Shown here piece after piece: positions 24,939 to 37,376 of a DNA stretch of 64,000 bases (positions within the stretch are counted from its first letter, which is position 1; every line of letters begins with the position of its first letter). The notes under the pieces are model-generated. The model saw only the letters and a program-made list of their open reading frames with translations, had not been told where the DNA came from and made no database searches. The translations under genes were made by a program, and so were the position numbers. Origin of the DNA: Paralvinella palmiformis (taxonomy: Eukaryota; Annelida; Polychaeta; Terebellida; Alvinellidae); assembly GCA_025642065.1 (NCBI GenBank), contig JAODUP010000504.1:180001-244000 (forward strand), given 5' to 3'.

Positions 24939-25085
24939 CGCTTCTTTGGCCGAAGTGGTGAGGTGGTTCGTTACAGACGTCTTGCATCTGGGTTCAAAAT
25001 TCCGGTACCTACCTATGTCTGAAGGGTATTTCATCTTTCGCTTATTCTCTTTCGTTTTGGGTGTCACTTGACCAAGTTGGTTTGC
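24939..25085 (+). mobile_element. Degenerate tRNA-derived SINE
   Basis: Starts ggcgcttctttggccgaagt, has a tRNA-like gtggtgaggtggttcg and a B-box-like gggttcaaaattcc, then tgtctgaagggtatttcatc, which is shared with the family-A copies at 57719 and 58820. The rest of the body is diverged. Confidence 0.5.
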
Positions 25086-27700
25086 CATTTGCACAAAGTG
25101 ACCTTAAAATAATGACACCCCGGATAATAAGCCAATAAGAATCCCAGTGTTTATTCAACAGCATCAACGACCTGTTACATCCTGAACTTGAAATGATATA
25201 TCAGTAGCAAAAATTGTATTGTGTAATGGGAGTGATGGTGGACTAGGTTCTGTTCTTGCCAGAGATATTGATTAAATGCGATGAGTCAGTTATAGGTGAC
25301 AAGTCGCCCTTCTCCGCGTCGTCATTCAGAAAACTGGCCACTTGTTTGAAACGAGCAAGATGTTTGTTACGCCCATTAGACTTGCCTTTCACGTGGCGCC
25401 CCAAGCGACGGAAATTGATGCATTTCCGCCGAAGGTGCGCCTCTTAAATGGAGACTATTGACCGCGACTAGAGCTATGTCCTTGATGGCAGTGGATATAA
25501 ACTTTGGCGACGCTCAGAAAACAATTCCAGGTATTCTTCTATCCCATGATATTCTTCTATAGCTAATGATTCTGTTTTTCTTTTTCTACGGGAATAGAAC
25601 TTTGGAACAGTGTTAGGGCGTCTTTTAAATCGGCCACGACCATACCTGCATCGAAAACCGAAGTTACGGACGAGCTTGATGGAAGGCAGCGAACAATCAA
25701 TATTATAATCTGTTTGAGCTTGTTAGGAGCCCAGAAAATAACTAAGCCAACTTTTTATCTACGCGTTAATATGTTGTTGACTTGTTTAATGTATTAATCT
25801 CACATTTATCTAAACGGCTCGATCTACATGCATTTGCTTGATTATGGAAATAGTAGAAGGTCGGTCAGCTAATTGGGACAACACATTCAAAGCCGAATGA
25901 ATTCGGTTTTAACATAGCAGATGGGAGACAAGCGATAGCTTACTGGTAAACACAGTGGGCTAGAAATTGGGAGGTTTCAGATTAGAATCCACTAAGCGGC
26001 TGCTAATATTTAACTTGCTAACTGATTGACTCATCCATACAATGAGTACATAAGGCTGGACCTTAATGAACTGTCGCGGTATAGGTAGGCTGTAGCTCGA
26101 ATACAGTGTGCTCCGAAGGATGCTGATGATGGCGCGGCAGTGTACAGGTTTATGAGGCGTGGAAGGAAGGAACAAGCAAAGCTCTTAGTTCTAATTGGAG
26201 TGTAACATTCGTAGAACTGTGGTCCACCAAAACATGCAGCTGTTGTTATGCAGCTGTTTTTATTTTCTGCATTAACTGAACAGGTGAGCCATTAGATGAT
26301 TGGGATTACCATATAATCGTTCATCTGGCGACTAACAACTATAATACAGATAAGATGATAGGTGACATCAGGTTACAAAAATTCATATCGGATGGAAGAC
26401 TGTTTATCGGATCATACAGAACACATAGAACATTGTTGATGCCTTTAAACAATAAAACAACGATTAAGACTGATAGTGAAAAACAGACAAATCAGAGTAT
26501 CTTTTATGTTTAACTTGTTATAGAAGTGCCAAATTCCTGATCATCTTGATTAATAGCTCATACTTCATTTACACCAGTCATATTAAATACAGTAAATTCG
26601 AATAGGCGAGGTTAGTCACTGACACTGCCTAGAAATATTTATATGCTTTCGATCGAGTCTTTAAATAATCTAGAACGCCATTACAGATGACTAGAATTTC
26701 AGCGTTAATTGTTTTTTTGTTGTTGCTAGAACAATTATGCCTGTTTTCTTTTCACTGTCTGGCTCAGACGTCATCTTAAAGTACCTTCTCCGGAATGCTT
26801 TATTGTATGGTCAGTGAGTGACTCATTCTTTTAATTCCCTCAACAGGAATGAAATTGACGCCATTTCCGCTGGCTTTTAGTGGTCACGTAATTCAATACG
26901 TCGAAATATAATTGCTAAATTTTCCATCCATATCAATCGCTCCTGACCATATAACTATTTCGTTGTAAGTTTGCATTCGGTTTACATGCGATACGGTTCG
27001 ATATGAGATTAAATCGGTTCTGTTCACATCATCGTATTGCTTTTGGTGTAACCCGGTATTGAGTTTCAAACATATTTTGATATATGCTGGTTATATTGCG
27101 GTTCGCAGTACGGTGGCCCACTTTACATACGGGGACTATCCCCACATTTTAACCGCGTTATTGATATCTTGATAAGTTGCGATGATTAAAACTCTATTTA
27201 GATTTTCAATAGGTTTTATAACCAGACCGAGAAGAAAACAAATTCGATGCGAAAAACGGATGTACAATTTCTAGAAAACTGGCGGAAGAGACATCTCGGT
27301 TTTCTGCGAATGCCTCATTCCTGGCCGATCGAAATGAAAAACGCCGTTTGATTGGTTAATCTCGTTTACGAACCAGCCAATCCTTGAGCGGCGTGAAACA
27401 ATCAAATATTCTAGGAGGCTGTGAAGTGAAATTTATCTTCTTTTAATAGTTTTATTCTGTAATTGGTCCGATATGTAATTAGGTTTAATGGTGTGTGGGG
27501 ATTCTGGTTTCCTTACGGTTGATTGCTTTAAGGCAAATGTGTGTGTCTGTCTGCATGCACGAGTGTGTCTTTTTGTTCTGGTGACTTGGTTTTTCGGTGT
27601 TTTTCTTAATGATGCCACTCCTGTAGAACTGTTAGTAACCGACATTACTTCAGAGATAGAGAGGGAGAGACGGGAAAGGAAGATTGAGAGGGGAAGAGAT
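25086..27700. other. Unique AT-rich intronic sequence
   Basis: No gene recognised. A weak tRNA-like remnant lies near 25930-25990 (ggtttcagattagaatcc). Two CCAAT-type motifs occur at 27346-27385. Confidence 0.4.
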
Positions 27701-27704
27701 TTTG

Positions 27705-27707
<3 letters not shown>

Positions 27708-27787
<80 letters not shown>

Positions 27788-27822
27788 CACACACACACAC
27801 ACACACACACACAACACGCACC

Positions 27823-27867
<45 letters not shown>

Positions 27868-27882
27868 AGAGAGAGAGAGAGA
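27708..27882. repeat. (TA)n(CA)n...(TA)n(GA)n compound microsatellite
   Basis: TA 27708-27780, CA 27782-27813, TA 27825-27862 and GA 27863-27882. The order CA-TA-GA is the reverse complement of the TC-TA-TG order seen at 31506-31687. Confidence 0.95.
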
Positions 27883-28674
27883 GGCCTGGCAAGCTCATCA
27901 GTAATAGTGTTGATGTAAAAGCAACAACTCATAGAATCCATGATCAAGACCAAACGACCACAGTAATGAGCCAGTGAAATAAACGAAAGATATTTGGTAC
28001 CCATGTCGCTGATTAGTTAAGCGAAATACAGCTCAGGCCAACCCGTCAACAAGAACCATGGATTTGACACACATCATCCCTAAATGTTGCCCTTTCACGA
28101 CAGTTTCTGCCCCAAAATTAGTGTTGAACTGGCAATAGAAAGCGTCTAATAGGGATACCATTTCAGGAGGCGTTCTCTTTAAAGGAAGCGTACCTAACGA
28201 CAGTTATACCACAGGATACTATAGATACTACAACATAGAGAAATAGCCCAAATAGGAAATGGTAGTGAAACGAGGTTAACAGCTAATTACAATTTTACTC
28301 TAACTGCTAATGATAATAGTATTTTATAATAACAATTGTATTTTGATAGATCGCCTCTTCTAACTTGAGTCGTTCCGAGACTCATTACATTGAAACAGAA
28401 TTAAAATACGTTCTCGCTCGCATAGCGCATACACATTTTATATGTAAATAAAGTGATTTATAAATATTATAAATAGGGTACTTCCAATAAGTGGGTTCTT
28501 ATAACGTTACACAATAGTTCTACCTTACATCAAATAGATTAGAACTAGTGGCTGGTAGTAGGCTTGAAACAGTAACCTACTGAATAAGCGTTCAGGTCTC
28601 TCTCTCTCTCTCTCTCTCCCCCTCTTTATAACGACACATTTCGGACAAGAAAAATGTGGCATTACAAAGGATAT
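27883..28674. other. Unique intronic sequence with short (CT)n
   Basis: A pure CT tract lies at 28597-28619. Nothing else recognised before the element that starts at 28675. Confidence 0.4.
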
Positions 28675-29354
28675 CCGGACATTTAGCCAACGGACATTTA
28701 GCTAACCGACACTTAGCCAACAGACATTTAGCCAATATTTGCAGGGGGGACATTTAGCCAACATTCAAAATTTTCATCTTACATCTACATGTATATTGTT
28801 ATATTTTTGAGTTTGTGTATGCTCTGTTAATATTATGTGTTGTTTATGGATGTTGCAAATATAGGTCTATCTTTAGATAAGATGTTAGCAACATAATAAT
28901 TATTGGTGCTTTTTGTACAATTTGTATATTTATATTAATGTATACTGTTTTCTTCGTTATTATACATAAATATAAATAATGATATGCAACATGCAATATG
29001 TCAGAGTTGGGAGGTTTTAACTTAACTATATCTGGCATGTGGGTAATTACTACTTGTATATACGGCAGATAATCTACTAGTCTCAGAATAACCCTCTATC
29101 CAATGTTGACACATACACGTATTGTAATGTTGTTAAGATGTGAATGCATAACCCAGGTGATATATCATAGTTTTAAAATGTGACCTCATTTTTCCTCAGT
29201 ATATAAAGCCAATCTAAATTTAATTTGAAGCAGTGTTACACTTTCTCATGATCATAGTGTTATATCACATTGATACATACCTGCATATTGGCTTAAATTA
29301 TTGAACTAATACTATGATTATTATTTGATATCCAGCCTTTAGTACTGTATAAAG

Positions 29355-29738
29355 GTGGAAGGCCAGAGAATTCCACTTCGGAACAATTTTTACATGTTGC
29401 CGTTGGAAATAAGAAATGTGCAAAGTGCAAAAAGTGTGATCATCAGCAAGCTAATAATAGTCCACTACACAAAATGTTCAATGGATTCAGTTTCATCAGC
29501 ATCAAGTGAGCGAATATTTTCAAACTTTGTAAATATTCACACTAAAGTGCACAATATTCTATGCAACAGTAAAACTTTTAAGATGGTATTCTGCTATAAG
29601 ATTCTCAGAGGCAGTGTTGAATTAGACTATTTAACTGTTCAGATAGATAATATTCACTTTGTGTATAGAAGGACAATAACTGTCATTATTTTGTTATATT
29701 CCTACTATTCATGTAGACAATCATGTGTCAAATATTAG
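29355..29738 (+). pseudogene. hAT-like transposase C-terminal fragment
   Basis: A frame of 127 residues contains SSASSERIFSNFVNIHTK followed by VHNIL and FKMVFCYKILRG (about residues 46-95). This resembles the C-terminal dimerisation block of hAT transposases (SxxSERxFS, then IHTKxRN and a KLVF-like stretch). The catalytic core and zinc finger are absent and no longer frame is recoverable, so it is a remnant. It lies inside the TIR element at 28675-30930, which would make that element hAT-related. The call rests on motif memory over about 50 residues. Confidence 0.5.
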
Positions 29739-29744
29739 GGTGTA

Positions 29745-30037
29745 GGACAGTTGCTCACCAGGACAGTTGCTCACCAAACAAAATGAGAAAGTTGACACTT
29801 ATTTTTAATTCAGAAATATATTTCTTAGTATCATATTACCTATATAATTATTGGGATGAATATTACCAATTATTAGGGAATTAAAGTTCAGAGATTATTT
29901 TATAATATAATTATTTAAAAATATTATCTCATTAAAAATTCACTGGTAAGCAAGAGTCCACTTTTTCATTTGCTTGGTGAGCAAGTGTCTAGGTGAGCAA
30001 CTGTCTGGTGAGCAACTGTCCTGGTGAGCAACTGTCC
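29745..30037. mobile_element. 293-bp nested MITE with 16-bp repeat termini
   Basis: Both ends are inverted copies made of the 16-base unit GGACAGTTGCTCACCA: two copies at the left (29745-29776) and about four, partly degenerate, at the right (29973-30037, on the opposite strand). The flanks share GTA on both sides, a possible 3-bp target duplication. The middle is AT-rich and non-coding. It sits inside the larger element and therefore inserted later. Confidence 0.85.
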
Positions 30038-30594
30038 GTAATCTAAATATTGAGTAGTGTGCTAATAAAAATGCATGTATGTGAAATACACTATCAAATA
30101 AATGGGTCACCTAGTGCAAATAGGTCTGGCTTTGTTTACAGTGCTTCTGTTTGGTGTACCTTCAAGTTGACCAGACCATCCTCAATGACACTTAACTTCT
30201 TTCACCTGGAACAAGTGGCTTCTACAAACCAAAATTCAATAACTGTACGCAAGACATGGAATGGCATTGAAGCCATTGAGCATTTTGATGTTTGTTAATG
30301 ACAGACACTATTAAAGAAATACTCGTGTCATTATTTGAGCGATAAATTTAAATGAGATTATTATGGCTCACTATGGTTTTTTTCCCTGTTCTTAAATGAC
30401 TCAATATTTTATTCAAATATAATTATACTTAGTGCCCAGTTAATAAATATAAAATATGGAAACAATATAGGTAACACAAACAAATATATTAAAAGTATAC
30501 GATGTAGACTTAATAATAGGAATATTGACAATTTACACCTATAACAACATGTCAGAAATAAAGAATGTATTATAGGCAATGTTTGTGTTTTCAA

Positions 30595-30790
30595 ATTTTA
30601 GAGTATCAGACATTTGTTTGTGATCATTACATTCGTACAGTGAATTGAATAAAATTCAATTACATACACTATGACGATTGAATATAACAGCTGTGGACTA
30701 TATGTAACATCTGTGTTTGAAGTTTTAGAATATGAGACTTTGTGTTTGTTACATTTGTACAATGAATTACAAAAATACAATTACATACAA
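30595..30790. repeat. Imperfect direct duplication, about 125-bp period
   Basis: Segments near 30598-30668 and 30725-30790 share tttaga(g/a)tat(c/g)agac, gttacat/cattacat, gtacaatgaatt and caattacataca. Local tandem duplication within the TIR element. Confidence 0.6.
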
Positions 30791-30930
30791 TGTTTTGTAT
30801 TTATTGAAACAACTATATTTATGAAAACTCACATAAGCATAATCAAAAATTTTGAATGTTGGCTAAATGTCCCCCCTGCAAATATTGGCTAAATCTCCGT
30901 TGGCTAAGTGTCCGTTGGCTAAATGTCCGG

Positions 30931-31500
30931 ATTCGTTCTAAAGAGGTCTGATCCAGAAAAAACAATTATCAATTCACAATATAACACATTTTGTTTATCT
31001 ACTTAGCTTAGCTGAATACGAATTTCAATTTATATTAATTAATAACACTACTCACACTCGCCTTTCTAGCTTCTGCGTTATATAGACGGCCACTAGTTGA
31101 TGTCTATGGGTTTCAATTATAATGATAGACTCTTATTTGCTTACGGCATGATAGCGTTTTGATAGATCAATTTGATTAATGAGTCATTACCTGATATGAA
31201 TACACTTGTGGTATTTAAATGATTTGCAAACAATACAAAATGGGTAATGATTGCAATTCAGCGAATCCATTCATTGATCATAGGATCTCTTTATCGATTG
31301 CATGGCTTTGGTAATTATTTTATGGAATACCTTTAAAAACACGCGATAAAGAGGGAAAAGGCAGATTGAGACCTGCTATTTGTTGGCGACAACAGAATAA
31401 TGAGCAGGGGCGTTATAAAGAGGGTGTTATTATGGGTAGAAATCCATTATCAGTGTTCTCTTGGCGATAAGCGAGGGTTGTGTTATAATGAGTAGCATAA
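30931..31500. other. Unique intronic sequence
   Basis: AT-rich, no recognised feature. Confidence 0.4.
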
Positions 31501-31505
31501 TAGTG

Positions 31506-31688
<183 letters not shown>

Positions 31689-32152
31689 CTGTGTATCTGC
31701 GCGTGCGTATTCAGGGAATAAATATAAATATTTACCAATATCAGACGAAATGCAGTAAGTATTTCAACAACACCCGTCACTTATTAACAACCTTTTCTAT
31801 CTGTTCCATTAAATTCAAACTCAGAAATATAAACTTGCAAACACGAACAATATCTACGTAATGTTATCAGCAAAAACCAATCAACCACACACCTACAATC
31901 TATGATACAACGGACCGTAGAAATCTCAAAGTCCTATCTTAGATAAGATGGCGATATATCATTTGGAATAGCTGGTCCAATCTAGTAATGTAAAAAGCTG
32001 GAACAATACGTGACACTCTTGAAACACCTCTTCTTTGAGCCAGTCTCTAACTAAATAAGTTAATCGGTTTGTTATTTGTAAATATTCAATCATTTATTAA
32101 TTTATTCAAGAACCATGATAGCATTGCAAAGATTTACTGTTGTTCTGGCTGC

Positions 32153-32275
32153 TTCTACTACTACTACTACTACTACTACTACTAATATTATGCTATAACT
32201 AGTACTACTATCAGCACTACTACTACTACTACTAGTAGTTGTAGTAGTATTAGTAGAAGTAGTAGTAGTATCGGT
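32153..32275. repeat. (CTA)n and (TAG)n inverted triplet arrays
   Basis: CTA triplets at 32153-32184 and 32214-32235, then TAG/TAGTAGAAG triplets at 32233-32272. The blocks are reverse complements, so the region can fold on itself. Confidence 0.8.
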
Positions 32276-32439
32276 TCTACAGCTGCTGTTAGTGTTACAG
32301 CTGCTATGAGGTGGGCGATGGAACATTGTTTAGCATCTTGCGTTACAAACATCCAGTTTACAACTTGAATCTAACTTGTACATTAGTTTGGGGGATATTT
32401 CCTTATTCGACACTCAACCATTTGCTTCAGGATCGAAGC

Positions 32440-32816
32440 TATATTACTGACTGACTGACTTACTGACTGACTTACTGACTATCTGACTGACTGAGTGACT
32501 CACTCACTCATAATAATAATAACACTCACTCACTCACTCACTCACTCACTCACTCACTCACTCACTCACTCACTCACTCACTCACTCACTCACTCACTCA
32601 CTCACTCACTCACTCACTCACTCACTCACTCACTCACTCACTCACTCACTCACTCACTCACTCACTCACTCACTCACTCACCCTCACTCCCCACCACTCC
32701 ACTCACTCACTCACTCACTCACTCACTCACTCACTCACTCACTCACTCACTCACTCACTCACTCCTCGCTCGCTCACTCACTCAATCGCTCGCTCACTCA
32801 CACTCACTCATTCACC
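32440..32816. repeat. (CACT)n array 2 with ACTG leader
   Basis: A leader of ACTG/ACTT units (32443-32500) passes into CACT/CTCA arrays (32501-32816), broken by TAATAATAATAA at 32510-32521 and CCCTCACTCCCCACCACTCC near 32681-32700. Confidence 0.97.
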
Positions 32817-34100
32817 GCTTCAAGTAAGTCTATCCAAGATATATGCTAGACATGTAACAAACAGTCCATATGACGTGATACCTGAAGCAGGTCTGACCTC
32901 TTTTTCCATATTATGCTAATCAAGGTAACCAATTACGCCGCAGTACCACCACTCTCAATAACTACACGACAACCACAACAACATTCTAATGATGTGGAAT
33001 ATATAACCCTTCAACATAAACATCCCAATATGTCATTTATTATCAATCAGTATCATCTAGTAGCTGTCTCATCGGCTTGTTAAGGTAGACTCTTATCTAC
33101 GATGTCTTTATTATAACGTGGACATTAGAATCAACACAATCACAGTATCTAAATGACCGTGGTGCCATTTTAGCCATACATTATGTGACATAAGGATCAT
33201 CTTCCCAGTGTTACTAACGCACACCGATAATAAACACGCATCAGTTACTGACCTTCGATGTCTTACGTAATGCTTGGATATATTCTGCAATGTTTATTTT
33301 CCATTTTGGAACCTTACTTCAAAATAACAACTTGTCGTGGAATAGATTTAATAAATTGCCATTTTTGTCAGGGAAGGGGTTTTCATTGATATAGTACGTT
33401 TCTTACTCATCCTCATGGCACTAGGTTGTCATTATTTGTATACGCAGTTGATTTTAGCAAACGATTTCAGATATTGGATACCAAGCCATCTTTCTATAAA
33501 TTACGACGAATTATGATGATTACAATACAACCTAATGTAGTAGGAGGTTTGTTTGCGGGGGGGGGGAGGGGTGTCTTGAACGTATTGATACTCACTTCCG
33601 GTTCTTGCATCTTCTTTCCTATTAAGCAATACAGTTATTAATGTTAGTTACCAATTAAACATGATAATGCTAAATAAATTAATTAGCAAGCGCAGGTCGC
33701 TTGTTTGGTTCATCCTTCATTCTAAATGCCGTAGACTAACCAATAAGGTGTTTATTTATTTAAATAGGGGGTACCAGTGCTAATACACGAAGTGTGAAAG
33801 GCAATTAACTAAATTAACTTAGCAAACTCACAACAGCTTTAAAGTGTACTAACTGTAACCCGTACATCGAACGGTAATATTTGGATACATATTTTTTATA
33901 AAAAATATCTTTTGGGAATTAACAATAACTGTCATGAACTAATTTGTCAGAAAACCGCTTGTCAAACGCTAAAAATATATTTAAGCGCGAAGTTAGTTTA
34001 CAAGAATTGTGTCCGCCTCCGGATCGTAACAGGAAACGGATATCAGCAATCCTATTACGAAGAGGTCGAAAAATGTCTGATTTTGCCTGAGATTGGCCAA
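32817..34100. other. Unique intronic sequence
   Basis: AT-rich and no gene recognised. Includes a short G run at 33557-33566. Confidence 0.4.
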
Positions 34101-34157
34101 ACCCTGTACTATGTGAGCAACCGAGCTTCAAGGATATTGGCGCTATAGAAGTTTGTA

Positions 34158-34195
<38 letters not shown>

Positions 34196-34217
34196 TATTA
34201 TTATTATCATCATTATT
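34101..34217 (+). mobile_element. LINE/SINE 3' tail with (ATT)n
   Basis: aggatattggcgctatagaa followed by (ATT)n at 34158-34210 has the layout of the LINE 3' end at 4650-4735. Upstream similarity is not recognisable, so this is a short 5'-truncated insertion. Confidence 0.45.
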
Positions 34218-34676
34218 AAAAGGATGCTTTGTTTATTATATGCTAGATAATCCCGACTTAGGAAGGGATCGAATTGTTGAACGAACGAGTTGCGAGACAG
34301 ACAGACAGGGATACAGACAGATGGGCAGACAGGCAGGCAGACAGATAGCGAGAGATCGATAAAGAAACGGACGGACTGATAAGGAGGAAGAGGCTTTGTG
34401 TAATTTAAACAAACAATTAACAGTTAGAATAATTACTTACGGCAAATTCTCACTCGGAACGAGACCGAATCTAACTAATACAAGATGGCGCCGATCCCGA
34501 AGAATACGGTCAAATTAAAGATCCAGGTTGGGCGTTTGAGCGCTAAATCAACTCCATAGATTTCTTTAACGCTCGATCACAGAATGGCTTTCCCAATTCA
34601 ATATACTCAGTATTACTCGTCGTACCATGTGAATCTCGGATACAATATCTTCAGTGACCGATTGTACTAAGACATT

Positions 34677-34692
34677 GGGGGGGGGGGGGGGG
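34677..34692. repeat. 16-base poly-G tract
   Basis: Uninterrupted run of 16 G. Flanking 34218-35128 is unique intronic sequence with a few ACAG units near 34295-34345. Confidence 0.9.
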
Positions 34693-35126
34693 TGAGGGGT
34701 CACCCTGGATTTATCTGGATCCACACCGATTTGAATGGTCTCTGGGTGTATTCGATTAACCTGGACGGTATTTTATCCACAGAACCGGCAATATGTACCC
34801 AGGAATGGTGCTTCCTACGCAATTAAGCCATTTGCATCTTGATGTACTACAAAAACTAGGAAAATAAAAGGCTCGTAGAATGCAGTTTTAAAAGAATTGA
34901 CAAGCAACTCCTGATTGTAAATAAATCCCCATAGGACACTCTCATCAAGCCACTAATGATCACATTGACCTGGGTACATTGTTAGCAATTATTTGGAGGG
35001 TTACAGACACCTTATTTAAATGTTGACTGAACGACGGACGGCTACCATTATCCTATAACAGGGGTAATCAGAATGACCTCCCGGACACCTCTCGCCAAAG
35101 GCAAACACTAATGGATGTATGCATAG

Positions 35127-35129
<3 letters not shown>

Positions 35130-35206
<77 letters not shown>
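35130..35206. repeat. (CA)n microsatellite
   Basis: About 38 CA units. Confidence 0.97.
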
Positions 35207-35210
<4 letters not shown>

Positions 35211-35287
35211 TGATCACCATTCCTGCTCTACAATGATCTGGACGTCTCGTTCCAGGTCATCAATATGTTGTCTGTCGCGGTCCAGAG

Positions 35288-35311
35288 AGCGAGCGAGCGA
35301 GCTAGCGAACG

Positions 35312-35368
<57 letters not shown>

Positions 35369-35369
35369 T
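35288..35369. repeat. (GAGC)n and (GATA)n tracts
   Basis: Short GAGC/GAGCTAGC units, then about 12 GATA units (35311-35358) and GAGA. Confidence 0.9.
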
Positions 35370-36150
35370 CCCATCAAAACACACATCATCACATTAATAA
35401 CACGCTGGAACTGTTTTCCTCGACTTGGACCACATAAGTTGTGAGAGCTGGTCACCGACCACCGACTATAGTCTATCAGTGGATGAGGTACAGCCCGTTG
35501 ATAGACGAGAGGCAGGTTTCCCATACCGACACCAGACGGCTAGTCTCTGTTCCAAGACCAAACGAATTTCGCTGGATGAGGTACGGGACGAGATTAAGCG
35601 CCCCCTGGGGATGATGCTATCGCTAACGAAGCGTTGTTCGCTGACAGATTTTTGGCCCTCTGGCGGCCGATCTGTTAGCCGGGATCTAATTGTTAAACGG
35701 GACGTCCCGTTCCACAGCACCCCCTCCGCCGCCATCCGGATTTCCATTCGCCGCGGTCTTAGCATCAATTAGTCTTTTCTGGAGCGGGCCGGGGTGAGAG
35801 CGCCAGCCAACGACCAACGGTTGGGATGTCTGGGAAATGGTTGGCGAATGATAGTACGCTAGCACGGTAGCTCGGGTTGGGTTGGCGCCGTGCCGCGGTA
35901 GATGTGCGAACTAAAGTTGTGAAATAACTGCGATAAATTACGAGCGAAATGGCGCCAATAACGAACAAATAACAAAAGAATGGAGATAATTGATAAGACG
36001 AGATAACAGTTCGTCTTGTTTGAACGAAATGGCGTTGATCCTAGAAGCTGGCGTCCTCAACGTGGGCGTGTTAGGAATCATTATTTATATCAACCAGTCT
36101 ATCCGTCTATATATCTATTAATCAACCGATCTACCTGGATAACAAGGTGC
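35370..36150. other. CpG-bearing intronic sequence
   Basis: 35400-35960 has overlapping frames of 98-115 residues on both strands, which cancel as evidence of coding. No simple repeats. Possible regulatory island. Confidence 0.35.
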
Positions 36151-36162
36151 ATGGGAAGTTAA

Positions 36163-36163
36163 C

Positions 36164-36248
<85 letters not shown>

Positions 36249-36331
36249 AGAAAGAAAGAAAGAAAGAAAGAAAGACAGACAGACAGACAGACAGACAGAC
36301 ACGGACGGACGGACGGACGGACGGACGGACG

Positions 36332-36366
<35 letters not shown>

Positions 36367-36420
36367 CGAAAGCCAGCACCAGCCAGCCAGCCATCCAGCC
36401 AGACAGACAGCCAGACAGAG
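36163..36420. repeat. (ACAG)-(AAAG)-(ACAG)-(ACGG)-(ACAG) mosaic array
   Basis: Successive homogeneous blocks of four-base units: ACAG 36163-36215, AAAG 36216-36274, ACAG 36275-36300, ACGG 36302-36337, ACAG 36338-36365, then CAGC-rich decay. Each block differs from ACAG by one base. Confidence 0.95.
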
Positions 36421-36535
36421 GCAGAGAGAAGTAGATAGGTAGACGTATGGAAAGGCAGATAAAGATACAGACTGAACGGGTGACATTTAGATAGACATCC
36501 AGACAAGCGTGTATAGACAAATGGAAAGATATCTA

Positions 36536-36586
36536 GTTAGTTAGATAGATAGATAAATAGACACACACACACACACACACACACAC

Positions 36587-36644
<58 letters not shown>
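36536..36644. repeat. (GATA)n and (CA)n tracts
   Basis: A few TAGA units and then about 42 CA units with one break at 36587. The following 36720-36975 is rich in ATCA/AATC and ATATCAATCA units, a degenerate tetranucleotide region. Confidence 0.9.
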
Positions 36645-36648
<4 letters not shown>

Positions 36649-37295
36649 GATTAAAACCGAGGAGTGAGTTTCAAAGAGAATAATTCCATGTGTACAGATG
36701 TGTGTTCAAACGCACCCATGTATGTATGTATGAATATATACAAATAAATTAAAAAATCAATCAACAATTCAGTCAATCAATCAATTATCAATCCATAATG
36801 CAATCAATCAATCAATCATATCAACAAATCAATCGTATCAACCTATAAATCAATAAATTATATCAATCAATTAACCAATTAATAGAGCTTTTATATCAAT
36901 CAATTATATCACTCAATTATATTAATCAATTATATTAATCAATTATATTAACAAATAAATCAACCAATCGATCGGAATAAAACTGCAAGAGGTATGTTTC
37001 TTCGTGTTCAGAATGTTGGTGTCGTGATAAATACAGGTGCGACAGTTTTATATTTATATCAGTTGGAGTGACGAGCTTATCACGTGATCTCTGTATCTGA
37101 GCGGAAGTAGGTCAATTATCGTCAGGTGCGTCTAAGCAATTGCCCCAAATCGGGAGAAGTTTTAGTTTTAGAGTTGTTGTTATAATACAGGATTATGTAA
37201 TTGTTTATGTTGAGTTGTGTGCAGGGAAGGGGAAGTACGTGAGTGTGTATGTATGTATGCTGTAGACACTAGCATGTATGTGTGATAGGCATGTA

Positions 37296-37298
<3 letters not shown>

Positions 37299-37360
<62 letters not shown>

Positions 37361-37376
37361 TATATATATATATTAT
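37299..37376. repeat. (TA)n microsatellite
   Basis: Pure TA to about 37354, then TAATTATATATATATATATTA. Confidence 0.95.

Larger units (their letters stand above)
28675..30930. mobile_element. 2.26-kb TIR element with tandem-repeat termini
   Basis: The ends are long inverted repeats: left 28675-28774 (100 bp), right 30847-30930 (84 bp). Each terminus begins CCGGACATTTAGCCAAC and consists of direct repeats of a 16-base unit ggacatttagccaac(n), followed by aatatttgcaggggggacat and aacattcaaaatttt. The left end has exactly one unit more than the right, explaining the 16-bp length difference. No convincing target-site duplication is visible (flanks GGATATCC and GGATTCGT share only four of eight bases). 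The interior is AT-rich and holds a hAT-like transposase remnant and a nested 293-bp element. Confidence 0.85.

Noticed and set aside
28675..30930. 8-bp hAT-type target-site duplication at the large TIR element
   Set aside because: Flanks GGATATCC and GGATTCGT match at only four positions, too weak to claim.
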